A DNA stretch of 64,000 bases from JAKFWF01 sp031374115. GTDB taxonomy: Bacteria > Pseudomonadota > Alphaproteobacteria > Rhizobiales > Hyphomicrobiaceae. The notes under the pieces are model-generated. The model ran no database searches, was not told the DNA's origin, and worked only from the letters and a program-made list of their open reading frames with translations. The translations under genes were made by a program, and so were the position numbers. Below, piece after piece: positions 34,734-44,237 of this stretch. The number at the start of each line of letters is the position of its first letter. Positions within the stretch are counted from its first letter, which is position 1. The stretch is taken from contig JANMNO010000179.1 in the NCBI GenBank assembly GCA_031374115.1, forward strand, positions 23,960 through 87,959, given 5' to 3'.

Positions 34734-35887
34734 CCTCAGCGCCTTTGAAAGTAGCACCCTCCAGCGGCCGTCGTCATATCGAACATGACTTGCTACTCGC
34801 CGCACTGCCGCACGCGATCCTCGTATTGGGTGAGGATGAACGGGTCATCTACGCGAACCCGGCGGCCGAGGCCTTCACCTGGTGCGGTCAGGCCGTCTTG
34901 AAGCGGATGACGTTGAAGGAGATCCTAGCTTTTGGTTGTCCGTTGATCGCCCTTGTCGAGCAAGTGCGCCGCACGGAAGCGACAGTGAATGAATACGGGG
35001 TCGAAATTACGATGCCGCGTGTGGACGGCGCCAAGCTCGTCGACGTGTTCAGTGGTCCGTTGGCTGATCAACCAGGTCTTATCCTGGTGATGTTGCAACA
35101 GCGCAGCATGGCACAAATGATCGAGCGCCAACTCACGCATCGTGCCGCTGCCCGCTCGGTGTCGGGAATGGCAGCCGTCCTCGCGCATGAGATCAAGAAC
35201 CCGCTGTCTGGCATTCGAGGTGCGGCCCAGCTGCTCGAACCAACGGTCAGCGACGAGGACCGTCAACTCACGCAATTGATCTGTGCTGAGACCGAGCGGA
35301 TCCGCAAGTTGGTCGATCGGATGGAAGTCTTCGGTGACGAACGCCCGATGGCCAAGGATCCGATCAACATCCACGATGTGCTCGATCACGTTCAACGGCT
35401 CGCCGAAAGTGGCTTTGCCCGCGGTATCAAATTCGTCTGCGAGTACGACCCATCGCTTCCCGCCGTGCCGGGCAATCGGGACAAGCTCGTGCAGGCATTC
35501 CTCAATCTGATGAAGAACGCAGCCGAAGCGATCGACGAGGGCGGCGAGAACGGCCGCATCGTTTTGACGACGGCCTTTCGCCCCGGCGTCCGCCTGTCGA
35601 TACCGGGAAGCGGCACTCGCGTGGCGTTGCCCTTAATGATCGAGGTCATGGATAACGGACCAGGCGTGCCGGAGACGATGAAGCCGCATCTCTTCGACCC
35701 GTTCGTCACCTCGAAACGCACGGGTTCCGGCCTCGGGCTCGCGCTGGTCGCCAAGATCATCGGCGATCACGGCGGGATCATCGAGTGCGATTCAGAGCCT
35801 AAGCGCACGATCTTACGAGTTCTGTTGCCGATGCAGTCGCCCTCACTCACGACGCGGTCTCCAGCGTCCAAACCCCGGATTGGATAA
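34730..35887 (+). CDS. ntrB: Nitrogen regulation sensor histidine kinase NtrB
   Basis: A 385-residue cytosolic sensor kinase. An N-terminal PAS domain (about 20-130) precedes the phosphoacceptor His153 in VLAHEIKNPLSG. The catalytic ATPase has NLMKNAAEA, MDNGPGVP and GSGLGLALVAKII. NtrB phosphorylates NtrC under nitrogen limitation and is controlled by PII proteins. Start at 34730 overlaps dusB by four bases, and ntrC follows after three bases. Confidence 0.96.
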   Translation: MTSAPLKVAPSSGRRHIEHDLLLAALPHAILVLGEDERVIYANPAAEAFTWCGQAVLKRMTLKEILAFGCPLIALVEQVRRTEATVNEYGVEITMPRVDGAKLVDVFSGPLADQPGLILVMLQQRSMAQMIERQLTHRAAARSVSGMAAVLAHEIKNPLSGIRGAAQLLEPTVSDEDRQLTQLICAETERIRKLVDRMEVFGDERPMAKDPINIHDVLDHVQRLAESGFARGIKFVCEYDPSLPAVPGNRDKLVQAFLNLMKNAAEAIDEGGENGRIVLTTAFRPGVRLSIPGSGTRVALPLMIEVMDNGPGVPETMKPHLFDPFVTSKRTGSGLGLALVAKIIGDHGGIIECDSEPKRTILRVLLPMQSPSLTTRSPASKPRIG

Positions 35888-35890
35888 ATT

Positions 35891-37342
35891 ATGGCGCGTG
35901 GAACGATCCTGATTGCCGATGACGACACCGCCATTCGCACGGTCTTGAACCAAGCGCTGGCGCGAGCCGGCTACACGCCGCGCACGACCGGCAACGCGGC
36001 GACGCTGTGGCGCTGGGTATCGCAAGGTGAGGGCGACGTTGTCATCACCGACGTCATCATGCCGGACGAAAATGCCTTCGACATGATCCCACGCATCAAG
36101 AAGGCGCGACCAGATTTGCCGATCATCGTGATGAGCGCGCAAAACACGCTGATGACCGCGCTGACCGCCGCCGAGAAGGGAGCCTACGAGTATCTGCCCA
36201 AACCATTCGATCTGTCGGAGCTCGTGGCAGTCGTCGGGCGCGCATTGTCCGAACCAAGCCGCAAGGCACAGCGTGCACCGGGCGAAACCGATACCGATGC
36301 GGAAGAACTACCGTTGATCGGCCGATCGACTGCGATGCAGGATATCTATCGCATCCTGGCGCGGCTAACGCAGACCGACTTGACGGTGATGATTACCGGT
36401 GAATCGGGCACCGGCAAAGAGCTCGTGGCGCGCGTGCTGCATGATCACGGCCGCCGGCGCTCGGGCCCTTTTGTTGCAATCAACATGGCGGCGATCCCGC
36501 GCGAATTGATCGAGAGCGAGTTGTTCGGCCACGAAAAAGGAGCCTTCACCGGCGCGCAGACCCGGACCCAAGGTCGCTTCGAACAAGCCGAAGGTGGCAC
36601 GCTCTTCCTCGACGAGATCGGCGATATGCCGCTCGAGGCGCAAACGCGGCTACTGCGTGTGCTGCAGGAAGGTGAATACACCACCGTCGGCGGGCGTACA
36701 CCAATTCGCACCAACGTTCGCATAGTGGCTGCGACGCACCGCGAACTGAAATCGCAAATTCAGCAGGGGTTGTTTCGCGAGGATTTGTATTACCGCCTGA
36801 ACGTCGTGCCGATGCGATTGCCCCCGCTGCGCGAACGGCTGGACGACATCGGCGATCTTGTCCGCCACTTCCTGCGGCAGGCCGGCAAACAGGGCCTGGG
36901 TGCGAAAAACATCGAGGCAGCGGCTATCGATCGTCTCAAACGGCATTCCTGGCCTGGCAACGTTCGGGAACTGGAAAATGTGGTCCGCCGTCTCGCAGCG
37001 CTGCATGCGCAGGACACGATCACCGCCTCTATCGTCGATGCGGAACTAGCAGAAATCGGGTCTCCGGGCGGCGATAACGGCGGACCCGAACCGAAGGAGC
37101 TTTCCGAACTGGTCGAACGGCATTTGGCGATCCATTTTGCCTCTTTCGGCCGTGAACTTCCCCCAGCCGGGCTCTATGATCGGATTATTCGGCAGATCGA
37201 ATTACCTTTGATTACAGCCGCTTTGACCGCAACGCGAGGCAATCAGATCCGGGCGGCAGAGTTGCTCGGCCTCAATCGCAATACGTTGCGCAGCCGCATC
37301 CGCGACCTAGATATCCAGGTCTTTCGTACGCCCCTTCCATAA
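35891..37342 (+). CDS. ntrC: Nitrogen regulation response regulator NtrC
   Basis: A 483-residue sigma-54 enhancer-binding protein. The receiver domain has phosphoacceptor Asp54 (ITDVIMPD). The AAA+ domain has Walker A GESGTGKE (170-177) and the sigma-54-contacting GAFTGA at 217-222. The C-terminal Fis-type HTH reads GNQIRAAELLGLNRNTLRSR. It activates nitrogen-assimilation genes when phosphorylated by NtrB. The 207-base gap to ntrY contains a seven-base hairpin (GACGCCT and its complement, around 37377-37399). Confidence 0.97.
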   Translation: MARGTILIADDDTAIRTVLNQALARAGYTPRTTGNAATLWRWVSQGEGDVVITDVIMPDENAFDMIPRIKKARPDLPIIVMSAQNTLMTALTAAEKGAYEYLPKPFDLSELVAVVGRALSEPSRKAQRAPGETDTDAEELPLIGRSTAMQDIYRILARLTQTDLTVMITGESGTGKELVARVLHDHGRRRSGPFVAINMAAIPRELIESELFGHEKGAFTGAQTRTQGRFEQAEGGTLFLDEIGDMPLEAQTRLLRVLQEGEYTTVGGRTPIRTNVRIVAATHRELKSQIQQGLFREDLYYRLNVVPMRLPPLRERLDDIGDLVRHFLRQAGKQGLGAKNIEAAAIDRLKRHSWPGNVRELENVVRRLAALHAQDTITASIVDAELAEIGSPGGDNGGPEPKELSELVERHLAIHFASFGRELPPAGLYDRIIRQIELPLITAALTATRGNQIRAAELLGLNRNTLRSRIRDLDIQVFRTPLP

Positions 37343-37549
37343 AGGAGCCCGATCCAGGGATGAGAACCCCGCGCTTGACGCCTGTTGGTAAGGCGTCTAC
37401 GTGTGACGAAATTGTCGCGAAAATGTCACAGTTAGAGTTCACTTGCATCCGCGGCGTCGCTACCCAGCCGCAGTGTTGCGGAATGAGAACGCCGACGAGC
37501 CATTGGGGCTGCGGTTTTGGATCCAACCTACAGCGGGGAGGCCGGCGCA

Positions 37550-39823
37550 ATGACGAATTCGTCCGAACCACCAACGCCCGTTGCCGATCCTTTTGACGAC
37601 GCGTTGCAGCCCCTTCCAGAAGCCCATCCGCGCACGTTCTCAATCGGCCTGACGGTAACCGTGCTGGCTCTGATATCCGGCATTTCGACCTACCTGATCT
37701 TGACCGGCCTGACGCCAATCGTGCCACGCGGCTCGGTCGTGTTCTGGGCACTGCTGACGAACGCGCTGCTGATCATCGCCATGATCGCAGTGGTCGCTTG
37801 GCAAGTCCGCGATCTGTTGCACGCCTGGAAGGCGAAGGTGCCAGGTGCCCGCTTGCACATCCGCATCGTCGCGCTTTTTAGCATCATCGCTGCTCTGCCG
37901 GCTATTTTGCTGGCGGGAGCTGCGACCACGACATTTTCGCGGACTTTTGACAGCATCTCGAACCGCACCAAGCAGATTGTCGAGAACTCCCTCGAAGTTG
38001 CAAACGCCTATCTCGACGAACACGGGCAGGTGATCCGCACCGACATCGTCAATATGGCGAAGGATCTCGATGACGCGGAGGCGCTGGTCGGCGGTGACGA
38101 AGCCCAGCTGAGGCAACTCGTGATCGCTCAAGCGGGTTTACGGGAATTGCCAGTTGCGTTCATTATCGATGCGGATGGCAACGCGCTGATCGATGCGGTC
38201 GACAACGATAAGCTGCCCTACAACAAGGTGCCGCCCGATATCATACAGCTTGCCGAGGCCGGCCAAGTGCCGCTGTCGACGCCGAGCGAAAATTATCGCG
38301 TGAACGCAGTTGTCAAACTACAGCGCTACTCCGGTCGCTATCTTTATGTCGCCCGTGGCGTGAGCCCAAAGGTAATCGGCCAGCTGCGTCGCACACAGGC
38401 AGCGTTTGCCGAATATCAAGAAACACGCAAACGCCGAGGCGAGTTGAAATTTGCCCACGGACTGATTTACTCGACGCTGTCGTTGACGGCGCTGCTCGCC
38501 GCGATCTGGGCTGGCTTGTGGTTCGCCGGACGATTTGTTGCGCCGATCCGTCGATTGATTGCAGCAGCGCAACAAGTATCGCAAGGCAATCTGCAGATCG
38601 CACTCCCGATCAAGCGAGGCGAGGGCGATTTGCGGCGCTTGTCGGTGACCTTCAATACGATGACGTCCGAAATCAAGAATCAGCGAGATGCGCTTGTTAC
38701 TGCCAACGAACAACTGACCGAACGTCGCGTTTTCATGGAAGCAGTGCTGACCGGAGTTTCTGCCGGCGTGCTTGGCCTCGACGGGGACGGTTGCATAACA
38801 CTCGCCAATCGTTCGGCCGAGCAGCTGCTTGGGTTGGACCGCTCGCGCCTTGTTGGATGTAATCTTTCAGTGGCGGTGCCGGAGTTTGCTCAGCTCGCGA
38901 TTCCACAAACCGAGCAACAACTGCGCGCTCGCACCCAACACGACGTCACACTTTCGGTGAAGGGCGACGAACGCACGTTCGCGGTCCGTGTGACGAGCGA
39001 GCAGGCCAGCGGTGACACGGGTGCCGAGACGGCGCAAGGGTCGGTGATCACATTCGACGATATTACGGAGTTGGTATCGGCCCAGCGCACGTCGGCTTGG
39101 GCAGATGTTGCACGGCGCATCGCGCATGAGATAAAAAATCCACTAACTCCGATCATCTTGTCCGCCGAGCGGCTCCGCCGCAAGTACGGCAAGGTAATCG
39201 TCGAGGATCGAGAGACATTCGACAAGTTGACGGCGACGATCGAGCGGCAAGCCGGTGACATCAAGACCATGGTCGACGAGTTCGCAAGCTTTGCCCGGGT
39301 GCCAAAGCCCGTAATGGAAGCCAACGACTTGCGAGAGGCGGTGCAGGAACCGGTCATTCTGTTCCGCGAGGCGCACACAAAAGTTACCTACAAAATCGAG
39401 CTGCCTGACGCCCGCGTCGCAAGTCTGTTCGACCGCCGCCTGATCAGTCAGGCGGTCACAAACCTCGTCAAGAATGCGACGGAGGCAGTCGAAAGCGCTG
39501 CGGAACAGGCGGAGGCTGGTTGGCAGGGCATGGTTGAAACGAGGCTGGTCATCCACGGCGATCGCGCCTCGATCGAGGTGATCGATAACGGCATTGGCTT
39601 GCCGAAACAAAATAGGGCCCGCCTACTCGAGCCTTATGTCACGAACAAAGGTCACAAGGGTACGGGCCTGGGCCTCGCTATCGTCCAGAAGATCGTTGAA
39701 CAGCATGGTGGTGTTCTGTCACTCGAAGATGCACCCGCCGGTCCCGGACGCAGTCGTGGTGCGCTCGTGCGTATCACGCTGCCGCTCCACACCGGCGCGG
39801 CCCGAAAGATGGCGGCCGAGTAG
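37550..39823 (+). CDS. ntrY: Membrane sensor histidine kinase NtrY
   Basis: About 757 residues. Three N-terminal membrane helices (about 30-125), an extracytoplasmic region, and a fourth helix near 300-325 are followed by a HAMP linker (FVAPIRRLIAAAQQVSQG). A PAS domain (about 385-480) and the kinase follow, with IAHEIKNPLTPII, NLVKNATEAVES, DNGIGLP and GTGLGLAIVQKI. NtrY responds to nitrogen or redox state and phosphorylates NtrX. GGGAGG lies eight bases before the ATG at 37550. A 90-base gap separates it from ntrX. Confidence 0.95.
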   Translation: MTNSSEPPTPVADPFDDALQPLPEAHPRTFSIGLTVTVLALISGISTYLILTGLTPIVPRGSVVFWALLTNALLIIAMIAVVAWQVRDLLHAWKAKVPGARLHIRIVALFSIIAALPAILLAGAATTTFSRTFDSISNRTKQIVENSLEVANAYLDEHGQVIRTDIVNMAKDLDDAEALVGGDEAQLRQLVIAQAGLRELPVAFIIDADGNALIDAVDNDKLPYNKVPPDIIQLAEAGQVPLSTPSENYRVNAVVKLQRYSGRYLYVARGVSPKVIGQLRRTQAAFAEYQETRKRRGELKFAHGLIYSTLSLTALLAAIWAGLWFAGRFVAPIRRLIAAAQQVSQGNLQIALPIKRGEGDLRRLSVTFNTMTSEIKNQRDALVTANEQLTERRVFMEAVLTGVSAGVLGLDGDGCITLANRSAEQLLGLDRSRLVGCNLSVAVPEFAQLAIPQTEQQLRARTQHDVTLSVKGDERTFAVRVTSEQASGDTGAETAQGSVITFDDITELVSAQRTSAWADVARRIAHEIKNPLTPIILSAERLRRKYGKVIVEDRETFDKLTATIERQAGDIKTMVDEFASFARVPKPVMEANDLREAVQEPVILFREAHTKVTYKIELPDARVASLFDRRLISQAVTNLVKNATEAVESAAEQAEAGWQGMVETRLVIHGDRASIEVIDNGIGLPKQNRARLLEPYVTNKGHKGTGLGLAIVQKIVEQHGGVLSLEDAPAGPGRSRGALVRITLPLHTGAARKMAAE

Positions 39824-39913
39824 GCTGCCCGCACTATTCGATTGCGGTCGCAAGACCGCACGTTCAAGCAGCGGGCCGGCCCCTTAGGCTGGTCCACAGT
39901 AGGAGAATAACTA

Positions 39914-41308
39914 ATGGCATCTGACATCCTGGTGGTGGACGACGAAGCCGATATTCGCGATCTGGTTTCCGGTATTCTGGAGGACGAGGGTCACCGGTGC
40001 CGGCTTGCGCGCGATAGCGATGAAGCGCTGCGTGCGATCGAAGAGCGGCGTCCGCAGCTGGTCATCCTCGACATCTGGTTGCAGGGCAGCCGGCTCGACG
40101 GGCTCGAAGTCTTGTCGATCATCAAGAAGGTGCACCCCGATTTGCCGGTGGTGATCATCTCTGGGCACGGCAATATAGAAACCGCCGTGACGGCAATCCG
40201 CCGGGGCGCGTATGACTACATCGAAAAACCGTTCAAATCCGATCGCATGTTGCTCGTCACGATGCGTGCGTTGGAAACGTCGCAGCTTCGCCGCGAGGTG
40301 AAACAGCTCAAGGAGCGCTCGACGCAAAGTGCCGAGATGATCGGCAAGTCGACCGCAATCAACCAGCTGCGCGCGCATATCGAGCGGGTCGCCCCGACCA
40401 ACAGCCGCGTATTGATCCGTGGTGCATCGGGTGCCGGCAAAGAGCTTGCAGCGCGCGTCATGCATCAGAAATCCGCGCGATCGGATAACTCGTTCGTCGT
40501 TCTCAACGCCGCCGCCATGGCGCCGGATCGGGTGGAGGAAGAATTATTCGGCACCGAAGATCGCAGCGGCGGTCCGCGCAAGGTCGGCGCGCTCGAAGAG
40601 GCGCACGGTGGCACGCTCTATATCGATGAAGTAGCGGACATGCCGATCGAGACGCAAGGCAAGGTGCTGCGCGTACTTGTCGAACAGAAATTCTTGCGTA
40701 TCGGCGGCAGCCAAAAGGTCTCGGTGGACGTTCGCATCATTTCGTCCACCAGCCGCGATCTCGAACGCGACATGGCCGAGAACCGCTTCCGCGAGGATCT
40801 CTACCACCGCCTCAATGTCGTGCCGTTACGCGTGCCCGGTCTTGCCGAGCGGCGCGAGGACATCCCCGATCTAGTGCACTACTTCGGCCAACAGGTCGCC
40901 CAAACGTCCGGGCTTGCCGTGCGTCAAATCGGCGAGGATGCGATCGCGGTTCTGCAGGCGCACGATTGGCCAGGCAACGTACGCGAGCTGCGCAACAATA
41001 TCGAGCGCGTGATGATCTTGACCGGCGGCGAACCCGATACCGTGATCTCGGCAGACATGTTGCCGCAGGAAATCGGCTCGAACGTGCCCCTGCCGATCAA
41101 CGGCAAATCCGAGCATCTGATGTCGCTGCCGTTGCGCGAGGCACGAGAGATCTTCGAGCGCGACTATCTGTTGGCACAGATCAATCGCTTTGGCGGCAAC
41201 ATCTCGCGCACCGCGGAGTTCGTGGGGATGGAGCGTTCGGCACTTCACCGCAAACTACGCGCGCTGGGAGTGTCGTCGGATCAACGTGCAGGCGTCGGCT
41301 CGATGTAG
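39914..41308 (+). CDS. ntrX: Response regulator NtrX, lacking the GAFTGA loop
   Basis: 464 residues. The receiver domain has Asp53 (ILDIWLQG). The AAA+ domain keeps Walker A GASGAGKE (170-177) and Walker B TLYIDEVADM. The loop that should carry GAFTGA reads TEDRSGGPRKVG near 214-225, so the sigma-54 contact motif is absent. This is a known trait of NtrX and implies action other than classical sigma-54 activation. A Fis-type HTH closes the protein (ISRTAEFVGMERSALHRKL). Paired with ntrY upstream. Confidence 0.95.
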   Translation: MASDILVVDDEADIRDLVSGILEDEGHRCRLARDSDEALRAIEERRPQLVILDIWLQGSRLDGLEVLSIIKKVHPDLPVVIISGHGNIETAVTAIRRGAYDYIEKPFKSDRMLLVTMRALETSQLRREVKQLKERSTQSAEMIGKSTAINQLRAHIERVAPTNSRVLIRGASGAGKELAARVMHQKSARSDNSFVVLNAAAMAPDRVEEELFGTEDRSGGPRKVGALEEAHGGTLYIDEVADMPIETQGKVLRVLVEQKFLRIGGSQKVSVDVRIISSTSRDLERDMAENRFREDLYHRLNVVPLRVPGLAERREDIPDLVHYFGQQVAQTSGLAVRQIGEDAIAVLQAHDWPGNVRELRNNIERVMILTGGEPDTVISADMLPQEIGSNVPLPINGKSEHLMSLPLREAREIFERDYLLAQINRFGGNISRTAEFVGMERSALHRKLRALGVSSDQRAGVGSM

Positions 41309-41346
41309 TTTGATAGTTCCGACGCTGTGAAGGCTTGAGGGGGATA

Positions 41347-42213
41347 ATGAGCCGGTACGTTTACGTCCGCGGCCGGCACGTGCCGTACGCGCAAGCCCAA
41401 GTTCACGTCGAAGATCGCGGCTATCAGTTCGGCGATGCGATCTACGAGGTATGCGAAGTGCGGACGGGTCGCCTTGTCGACGAGGCACGTCATCTCGATC
41501 GTCTCGATCGCTCGCTGCGCGAACTTGCCATCGCAGCACCGTTAACACGCCCGTCGTGGCAACGCGTGCTGCGCGAAACAATCCGGCGCAACCGGCTGAT
41601 CGATGGTTCGGTCTATATACAAGTATCCCGCGGCGCGCGCCCCCGAGACTTCCTGTTCGCGCCGGAAGGTTTGCTTGCGCCAACGGTGGTCGTCATCGCC
41701 CGCAGTCACGATCTGGCAAGCTTGGAAGCACGGGCTGCAACCGGAATTGCGATCAAGACCATGCCGGACAACCGCTGGGGGCGGTGCGATATCAAGACCG
41801 TGATGTTGTTGCCATCGAGCATGGCCAAGGAAGCTGCGAGATCGAGCGGCGCAAAGGAAGCCTGGTTCGTCGACACAACCGGGCACGTCACGGAGGGAGC
41901 GTCCAGCAACGCCTGGATCATCAATGCGGCCGGCCGGCTTATAACGCGACCAGCGGGCACCGACATTCTGCGCGGCGTAACGCGCACGACCTTGATCGAT
42001 CTGATCGAACGCGAAGGGCTCTCACTCGAGGAACGCGCATTTACCGTCGCTGAAGCGCAGGCGGCGCGCGAGGCATTCATCACATCGGCTGGGAATATAG
42101 TGATGCCGGTCATTCGCGTCGACGATGCGCCGATTGGGAACGGTGCCCCCGGACTGCTCACGCTGAGGTTGCGTGCCGCATTCCACGAAGTCGCAGAACA
42201 CGCAGCTGCGTAA
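41347..42213 (+). CDS. dat: D-amino-acid transaminase family protein
   Basis: A 288-residue class IV PLP aminotransferase. The PLP lysine is Lys150 in GRCDIKTVMLLP. The PLP-contacting Glu183 is in HVTEGASSNAW, and the TRTTLIDL element follows. In alphaproteobacteria a D-alanine/branched-chain-like aminotransferase lies between ntrX and hfq, and is usually named D-amino acid transaminase. Substrate choice between D-amino acids and branched-chain or aminodeoxychorismate activities cannot be fixed by eye. AGGGG lies four bases before the ATG. Confidence 0.88.
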   Translation: MSRYVYVRGRHVPYAQAQVHVEDRGYQFGDAIYEVCEVRTGRLVDEARHLDRLDRSLRELAIAAPLTRPSWQRVLRETIRRNRLIDGSVYIQVSRGARPRDFLFAPEGLLAPTVVVIARSHDLASLEARAATGIAIKTMPDNRWGRCDIKTVMLLPSSMAKEAARSSGAKEAWFVDTTGHVTEGASSNAWIINAAGRLITRPAGTDILRGVTRTTLIDLIEREGLSLEERAFTVAEAQAAREAFITSAGNIVMPVIRVDDAPIGNGAPGLLTLRLRAAFHEVAEHAAA

Positions 42214-42391
42214 GTTTAACGCATCCATTCGGCTGGGCTCACCGTATGCAAAGAGTGCTGACGGCAGTTGAAAAACAGTTATTGTGATCCAAGTATGAAG
42301 TTGATCCGCTGGCGGCTGACTAATCCGACGCATGGGATAACGAACCCGTGCTCTGCAACAACAAGACCTGAAAAAACGGGACAGATAAAAA

Positions 42392-42646
42392 ATGGCAACC
42401 GAACGCCAGCAGAGTTTGCAAGACACTTTCCTCAATCATGTGCGAAAAGCTAAGACACCGCTGACGATTTTCCTCGTCAACGGGGTCAAGCTGCAGGGGA
42501 TCGTTACGTGGTTCGACAATTTCTGCGTGCTCCTGCGCCGGGACGGGCACTCGCAGTTGGTCTACAAACATGCGATCTCGACGATCATGCCGGGTGCACC
42601 GGTCCACCTGATGGACCAGGATCCCGCCGAAGGTACACAAGGGTAG
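42392..42646 (+). CDS. hfq: RNA chaperone Hfq
   Basis: An 84-residue Sm-like hexameric RNA chaperone that pairs small RNAs with mRNAs. Sm1 (FLVNGVKLQGIVTWFD) and Sm2 with the YKHAIST motif (58-64) are present, and the proximal-face QDTFLN lies near the N-terminus. The C-terminal tail is short, as in alphaproteobacteria. Its 178-base leader is AT-rich before the start. hflX follows directly, the usual order. Confidence 0.98.
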   Translation: MATERQQSLQDTFLNHVRKAKTPLTIFLVNGVKLQGIVTWFDNFCVLLRRDGHSQLVYKHAISTIMPGAPVHLMDQDPAEGTQG

Positions 42647-42744
42647 GGTAGTTCACCGCCATCGAAGAGCCGCTTGACATCGATATTGAAGAGTTACTGC
42701 CTGACGCAGAACGCCAGGTAGCATCAGGCTCGACGGCCCGCGCT

Positions 42745-44085
42745 TTGGTGCTCGTGCCGGTGTTGCCGCGATCGCGTCGACCGCAGCATGTATTGGCGGC
42801 GGGGGCGGCTGATCCCAAGGCCGTACCGCCGCTGCATTCCCCCTGCGACCGTTTGGCGGAGGCGGTAGGCTTAGCTCACGCAATCGATCTGGAAATCGCA
42901 GACGGGATCGTCGTCTCCGTGCCGGCACCTCGCCCGGCGACGCTGTTTGGCACCGGCAAGGTCGCCGAGATCGGTCGTTTGGTGAGGGAGAGCGGCATCG
43001 ATCTCGTCGTCATCGATCATGCGGTTTCGCCGATCCAGCAGCGCAACCTGGAAAAGGAATGGAACGCGAAGGTCCTCGATCGAACCGGGCTGATCCTGGA
43101 GATATTCGGACGACGTGCGCAAACGCGTGAAGGCCGGCTGCAGGTCGAACTCGCACATCTGACATACCAAAAGAGCCGGCTCGTGCGCAGTTGGACTCAC
43201 TTGGAACGGCAGCGCGGTGGCGCGGGGTTTCTCGGTGGTCCGGGTGAAAGCCAGCTCGAGTTGGATCGCCGGTTGATTCAGGATCGCATCGACGCGATCA
43301 AGGTCGAGCTGCGCCAAGTCGTCAAAACCCGCGAATTGCATCGTCGCGGCCGGCGCAAGGTGCCGTATCCGATCGTCGCCATTGTCGGCTACACGAACGC
43401 AGGCAAATCCACCCTGTTCAATCGTTTGACCGGGGCGGCCGTGCTGGCCAAGGATCAGGTGTTTGCGACCCTCGATCCAACCATGCGCGAAGTGAAGCTC
43501 GCCAGCGGGCGCCGTATTATTTTGTCCGATACGGTCGGCTTCATATCCGATCTTCCGACGATGCTCGTCGCAGCCTTCCGCGCCACCTTGGAAGAAGTGA
43601 TTGAGGCCGATCTCATCCTCCACGTTCGCGATATTGCGCATGCAGAAACGGAGGCTCAACGTGCGGATGTCAACGCAGTCTTGGCCGATCTTGGCATCCA
43701 GGCGGAAGCGAGTGACACCAGGGTCGTCGAAGTCTGGAACAAGATTGATCTGCTGACATCTGATAAGCGTGAAGAAGCGTTATGGACTGCCGGCCGTGCC
43801 GAGAACATACCGGCGCTTGTATCGGCGGTCACCGGCGAGGGCATGCCGGAATTGCTGGCATTGATCGACGGGCAATTCAGCGTCCACGACGAACTTATAG
43901 ACTTGCGCGTTCCGGCGGCCGATGGCGCGGTATTGGCTTGGCTGCACGAAAATGCCCAGGTGCTCGGCCACGCGACCGACGACCAAGGTGTAACGCATGC
44001 CAAGGTCCGCATCGCCCGCGCGCGGCATGGACGCCTGGTCGGTCGTCTCAAAGGCACCGGCGTAAAGTTCAGCTCACCCTCTTGA
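42745..44085 (+). CDS. hflX: GTPase HflX
   Basis: About 446 residues from a TTG at 42745. HflX splits stalled or heat-damaged ribosomes. The N-terminal domain contains the LFGTGKVAEI and QRNLEKEWN stretches. The linker is the Gly-rich ERQRGGAGFLGGPGESQLE. The GTPase has G1 GYTNAGKST, G3 DTVGF and G4 NKID. The start is uncertain: the frame is open for 31 more codons upstream (42652-42744, beginning FTAIEEPLDIDIEELL) with no ATG or GTG and no ribosome-binding site before the TTG. A non-canonical start upstream is possible. Confidence 0.93.
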   Translation: MVLVPVLPRSRRPQHVLAAGAADPKAVPPLHSPCDRLAEAVGLAHAIDLEIADGIVVSVPAPRPATLFGTGKVAEIGRLVRESGIDLVVIDHAVSPIQQRNLEKEWNAKVLDRTGLILEIFGRRAQTREGRLQVELAHLTYQKSRLVRSWTHLERQRGGAGFLGGPGESQLELDRRLIQDRIDAIKVELRQVVKTRELHRRGRRKVPYPIVAIVGYTNAGKSTLFNRLTGAAVLAKDQVFATLDPTMREVKLASGRRIILSDTVGFISDLPTMLVAAFRATLEEVIEADLILHVRDIAHAETEAQRADVNAVLADLGIQAEASDTRVVEVWNKIDLLTSDKREEALWTAGRAENIPALVSAVTGEGMPELLALIDGQFSVHDELIDLRVPAADGAVLAWLHENAQVLGHATDDQGVTHAKVRIARARHGRLVGRLKGTGVKFSSPS

Positions 44086-44237
44086 TGCGTCGTTGTCATG
44101 CACAATGCTCCGAAAGGGTATGCGAGGGGCGATTGCGTGTGTCACACTTGCCCTGGCAGTCGTGACGCATTGACCGCTTCACTCCGCAAACTCGCGCGCT
44201 TAGACTACAAAAAAGCTATCCCTGGGAGGCGTCCAAA

